Below are positions 6,019 to 8,067 of a stretch of 8,067 nt of DNA, piece by piece. The translations under genes were made by a program, and so were the position numbers. The notes under the pieces were generated by a model that saw only the letters and a list, made by a program, of their open reading frames with translations, searched no databases and had not been told where the DNA came from. The stretch's first letter is position 1. Every line of letters begins with the position of its first letter. Origin of the DNA: Acidobacteriota bacterium (GTDB taxonomy: Bacteria; Acidobacteriota; Thermoanaerobaculia; Multivoradales; JAHEKO01); the NCBI GenBank assembly GCA_029863825.1, contig JAOTUP010000064.1, positions 1 to 8,067 on the forward strand. Reading direction: 5' to 3'.

Positions 6019-7830
6019 CTACTGCTGCTGGCGGTCGCGCTCTCGGCCGCCTCCGCGCAAGCCACCGAACCGGCCGATGAGTTCCCCTTCATCACCGCTC
6101 GCGGCGACACGCTGTACGAGGGCGACGAGGAGTTCCGGTTCATCTCGTTCAATATACCGAACCTCCACTACGTCGAAGACGACATGAGGTTCGAGCAGGC
6201 TCTGCCGTTTCGCTGGCCGACAGAGTTCGAGATCCGCGACGCACTCGAGACGGTGAACCAGATGGGCGGACGGGTCGTTCGCTCGTACGCCTTGTCGGTC
6301 CGCAAGGCCGACGATCCGGACGGCATGCCACGGCACGTCCTTCGTCCGGGAGAGTTCGACGAAAGCGCGTTCGAGGTGCTCGACACGGTGCTCGCGGTGG
6401 CGCGCGGAAAAAGAATCCGGCTGATCGTTCCCCTGGTCGACAATTGGCACTGGTGGGGCGGCATCGCCGAGCACGCGGCGTTTCGCGGCAAGAGGCGCGA
6501 GGAGTTTTGGAAGGACCGGCAGTTGATCGCCGACTTCAAGCAAACCATCCGCTTTGTCGTCGAGCGGGTCAACACTCGCACCGGCATTGCCTACAAAGAC
6601 GATCCGACGATTCTCGCCTGGGAGACCGGCAACGAGCTCGCCAGCCCGCACCGCTGGACACGCGAGATGGCCGCCTACATCAAGGAGCTCGACAAGAACC
6701 ACCTCGTTCTGGACGGACGTCAGGAAGAAATACTCGAACGCGAGTCGATCAACAATCCACACATCGACCTGCTACAGACACACCACTACGAAAAAGATCC
6801 GCGACGGATGATCGCTCATATCGAGAAAAGCGCCCGCAAGGCACGCGGCAAGAAGCCCTACCACGTCGGTGAGTTCGGCTTTCTCTCCACGACCGCGATG
6901 ACCGCGGTGATGGACACGATCATCGACGAGGGCGTGGTCGGCGGCCTCGTCTGGTCGCTGCGCTACCACAACGAGGACGGCGGCTTTTACTGGCATCACG
7001 AGCCGAGCGGCGGGGATCTGTTCAAGGCGTACCACTGGCCCGGTTTCACCAGCGGGGCCGCCTACGACGAGACCGAGTTCCTGGCGGCGATGCGCCGCCG
7101 GGCCTTCGAGATCAGAGGGCTTGTCGAGCCACCGATCGAGCCACCGGCTGCTCCCGAGCTGATCGAGGTGACAAAGGGGGGGCTTGTCACCTGGCGCGGC
7201 TCGGCCGGAGCAAACGGCTACGACATCGAGCGCTCAAATGGCGACGCCGACTGGCGCACGATCGCCTACGGCATCTCGGACGCCCACGTCCAGTACCGGC
7301 CACTCTACGCCGACGAGACGACCCTCCCCGGACGCGTCTACAGCTACCGTGTACGGGCGCGCAATCTCGCCGGCCTCTCCGACCCGTCGCCGCCCTTTGG
7401 GCCGGTGGAGATCAGCCATCGCACCTTCGTCGACGAGCTGCGAACCGATTCGAAGATGTTCCTGACCGAAGGCACGCTCCTCTTTCGCACCAACCAGGCG
7501 CGCAGATACAAGGAAGATGCGCACGGGCTCGAGGCTCGATCCGGAGCGGCTGCCATCTACCACGCGCCGGCACCGATCACCGGCGGCCGTGTCTACCTCT
7601 TCGCCGATGCGAGCGGCGAGCACCTGTCGTTCCGGGTGTCGAAGAACGGCGAGCGCTTCCGCTCCTTCAAACCAACTCTCAAGACGATCCCGGCAGGCGA
7701 CGTCGCGACCTACGGCTACAGGCAACCGTTCATTTATCGCCTGGAGAGTCTGCCGGAAGGCGTCCGCTACTTGCGCATCGAGTTCCAGGGAACCGATGCC
7801 CGGCTGACTCGCGTTGAGCTCGAGTACTAA
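5911..7830 (+). CDS. Secreted GH5-type glycoside hydrolase (cellulase/mannanase-like) with FnIII-like and C-terminal domains
   Basis: A clan GH-A (beta/alpha)8 retaining hydrolase, 639 residues from GTG 5911 or 624 from ATG 5956, predicted to cut beta-1,4-type glucan or mannan outside the cytoplasm. Numbering from the GTG, an export signal precedes a likely cleavage after ASAQA near residue 52 (hydrophobic LAGLAPLLLLAVALSAA). The catalytic barrel spans about 60-405: WETGNEL holds the acid/base Glu242, THHYEKD the His-Tyr of a later strand, HVGEFGF the nucleophile Glu321, and VWSLRYH the aromatic of the last strand. A PIEPPAAPEL linker leads to a FnIII-like domain (about 413-500, with GYDIERS and YSYRVRARNLAGLSDPS), then an unrecognised beta-rich domain (about 505-639). 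GTG 5911 has a strong Shine-Dalgarno; ATG 5956 gives a more usual signal-peptide length but has none. Residues 27-36 (LNLHLAGLAP) are encoded by the inverted repeat element. Exact substrate and GH5 subfamily are uncertain. Confidence 0.88.
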   Translation: MPGLQDASCQTPTSPMPVTANERASRLNLHLAGLAPLLLLAVALSAASAQATEPADEFPFITARGDTLYEGDEEFRFISFNIPNLHYVEDDMRFEQALPFRWPTEFEIRDALETVNQMGGRVVRSYALSVRKADDPDGMPRHVLRPGEFDESAFEVLDTVLAVARGKRIRLIVPLVDNWHWWGGIAEHAAFRGKRREEFWKDRQLIADFKQTIRFVVERVNTRTGIAYKDDPTILAWETGNELASPHRWTREMAAYIKELDKNHLVLDGRQEEILERESINNPHIDLLQTHHYEKDPRRMIAHIEKSARKARGKKPYHVGEFGFLSTTAMTAVMDTIIDEGVVGGLVWSLRYHNEDGGFYWHHEPSGGDLFKAYHWPGFTSGAAYDETEFLAAMRRRAFEIRGLVEPPIEPPAAPELIEVTKGGLVTWRGSAGANGYDIERSNGDADWRTIAYGISDAHVQYRPLYADETTLPGRVYSYRVRARNLAGLSDPSPPFGPVEISHRTFVDELRTDSKMFLTEGTLLFRTNQARRYKEDAHGLEARSGAAAIYHAPAPITGGRVYLFADASGEHLSFRVSKNGERFRSFKPTLKTIPAGDVATYGYRQPFIYRLESLPEGVRYLRIEFQGTDARLTRVELEY

Positions 7831-7844
7831 ACACGACCGCCGTG

Positions 7845-7864
7845 CCGCCGGCCCTCTGCGGCGG
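7845..7864 (+). terminator. GC hairpin after the GH5 gene, possible weak terminator
   Basis: CCGCCG (7845-7850) and CGGCGG (7859-7864) form a perfect 6-base-pair stem with an 8-base loop, 15 bases after the GH5 stop codon. No T-run follows (the next bases are AGCAGGAG), so full intrinsic termination is unlikely. It might dampen read-through to the epimerase gene or protect the upstream mRNA. Confidence 0.3.
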
Positions 7865-7875
7865 AGCAGGAGATA

Positions 7876-7901
7876 GGGGATTCGGTGACAGGATACTTTC
7901 T
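7876..7901 (+). repeat. Possible half-palindromic intergenic repeat remnant
   Basis: GGGGATTCGGTGACAGGATA and the following CTTTCT stand out from the flanking GC-rich sequence. From memory, this closely resembles one arm of dispersed palindromic elements seen in many environmental bacteria (GGGGATTCGGTGACAC-type arms mirrored by GTGTCACCGAATCCCC), which I associate with REP-linked tyrosine transposases. Here the second arm is missing or decayed; only TTCT-GCCG-AGAA (7898-7909) remains as a tiny hairpin. The identification is by recollection only. Confidence 0.35.
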
Positions 7902-7966
7902 GCCGAGAAGATTCAAATGATTGGACCGGGAAGAGTCCCACAGTCCTCAGACTCGAGCGACCCACG

Positions 7967-8067
7967 ATGGATGCGGAGTCACTAAGGGAAGAGATCAAGA
8001 CCGAGCTCGACGGCAACCTTCTGCCGTTCTGGCGTCGGCGGACCCTCGACGACGATCACGGCGGCTT
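7967..8067 (+). CDS. N-acylglucosamine/cellobiose 2-epimerase family protein (AGE), N-terminus only
   Basis: The first 33 codons and two bases of a gene running off the right edge. The translation begins MDAESLREEIKTELDG and continues NLLPFWRRRTLDDDHGG, with TT as the first bases of the next codon (presumably Phe). The helix with Leu-Leu-Pro-Phe-Trp followed by Asp and His-Gly-Gly-Phe is the typical opening of the AGE (alpha/alpha)6-barrel epimerases, which interconvert glucose- and mannose-type reducing ends (cellobiose or mannobiose 2-epimerase, or GlcNAc/ManNAc epimerase). ATG 7967 has only a weak GAG at 7955-7957 as ribosome binding site. It follows the GH5 gene by 136 bases on the same strand. 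In beta-mannan pathways a mannobiose 2-epimerase acts just after an endo-mannanase, which fits this position, but only 33 residues are visible. Confidence 0.7.
   Translation, partial: MDAESLREEIKTELDGNLLPFWRRRTLDDDHGG

Noticed and set aside
7234..8016. 260-codon open frame antisense to the GH5 3' end and the epimerase start
   Set aside because: It runs opposite a FnIII-like domain, the GH5 C-terminus and the AGE start, which are well supported in the forward frames; no motif or ribosome binding site supports it.

Overview
The window is GC-rich (by eye above 60%), densely coded DNA from a Gram-negative-type bacterium. The composition, the carbohydrate-linked gene set (NupG-family permease, Gfo/Idh/MocA dehydrogenase, sodium:solute symporter, secreted GH5, AGE-family epimerase) and the intergenic hairpin repeats would fit an environmental Acidobacteriota, Planctomycetota or related lineage. 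There is no rRNA or other phylogenetic marker, so this is a guess.

Layout: (1) 1-240, the 3' end of an unrecognised + strand gene. (2) 410-1624 (+), a 12-helix NupG-type MFS permease. (3) 1722-2846 (-), a Gfo/Idh/MocA NAD(P)-dependent dehydrogenase convergent with the permease. (4) 3178-3717 (-), a TlpA/ResA-like exported thioredoxin. (5) 4049-5872 (+), a sodium:solute symporter. (6) 5911-7830 (+), a secreted GH5-type glycoside hydrolase with a FnIII-like domain and an extra C-terminal domain. (7) 7967-8067 (+), the first 33 codons of what looks like an N-acylglucosamine/cellobiose 2-epimerase (AGE family).

The three + strand genes at the right (symporter, GH5 hydrolase, epimerase) read as a small polysaccharide-use cluster. 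The hydrolase would cut a beta-linked glucan or mannan outside the cytoplasm, the symporter would take up the products, and the epimerase would convert glucose/mannose-type reducing ends inside the cell. The permease and dehydrogenase on the left fit the same sugar theme, but their substrates cannot be read from sequence.

The most unusual structure is at the symporter/hydrolase junction. A 38-bp unit is perfectly duplicated in tandem (5863-5938). A 28-bp stretch of it recurs in inverted orientation at 5991-6018 (27 of 28 identical; the one difference still allows a G-U pair in RNA). The first unit contains the symporter stop codon. The second supplies a strong Shine-Dalgarno and GTG start for the hydrolase. 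The inverted copy lies inside the hydrolase reading frame and encodes ten residues of its signal peptide. It looks like a REP/MITE-like palindromic element built into gene ends and starts, and it could fold into two mutually exclusive mRNA hairpins around the hydrolase start. A second repeat-like motif lies at 7876-7901, upstream of the epimerase.
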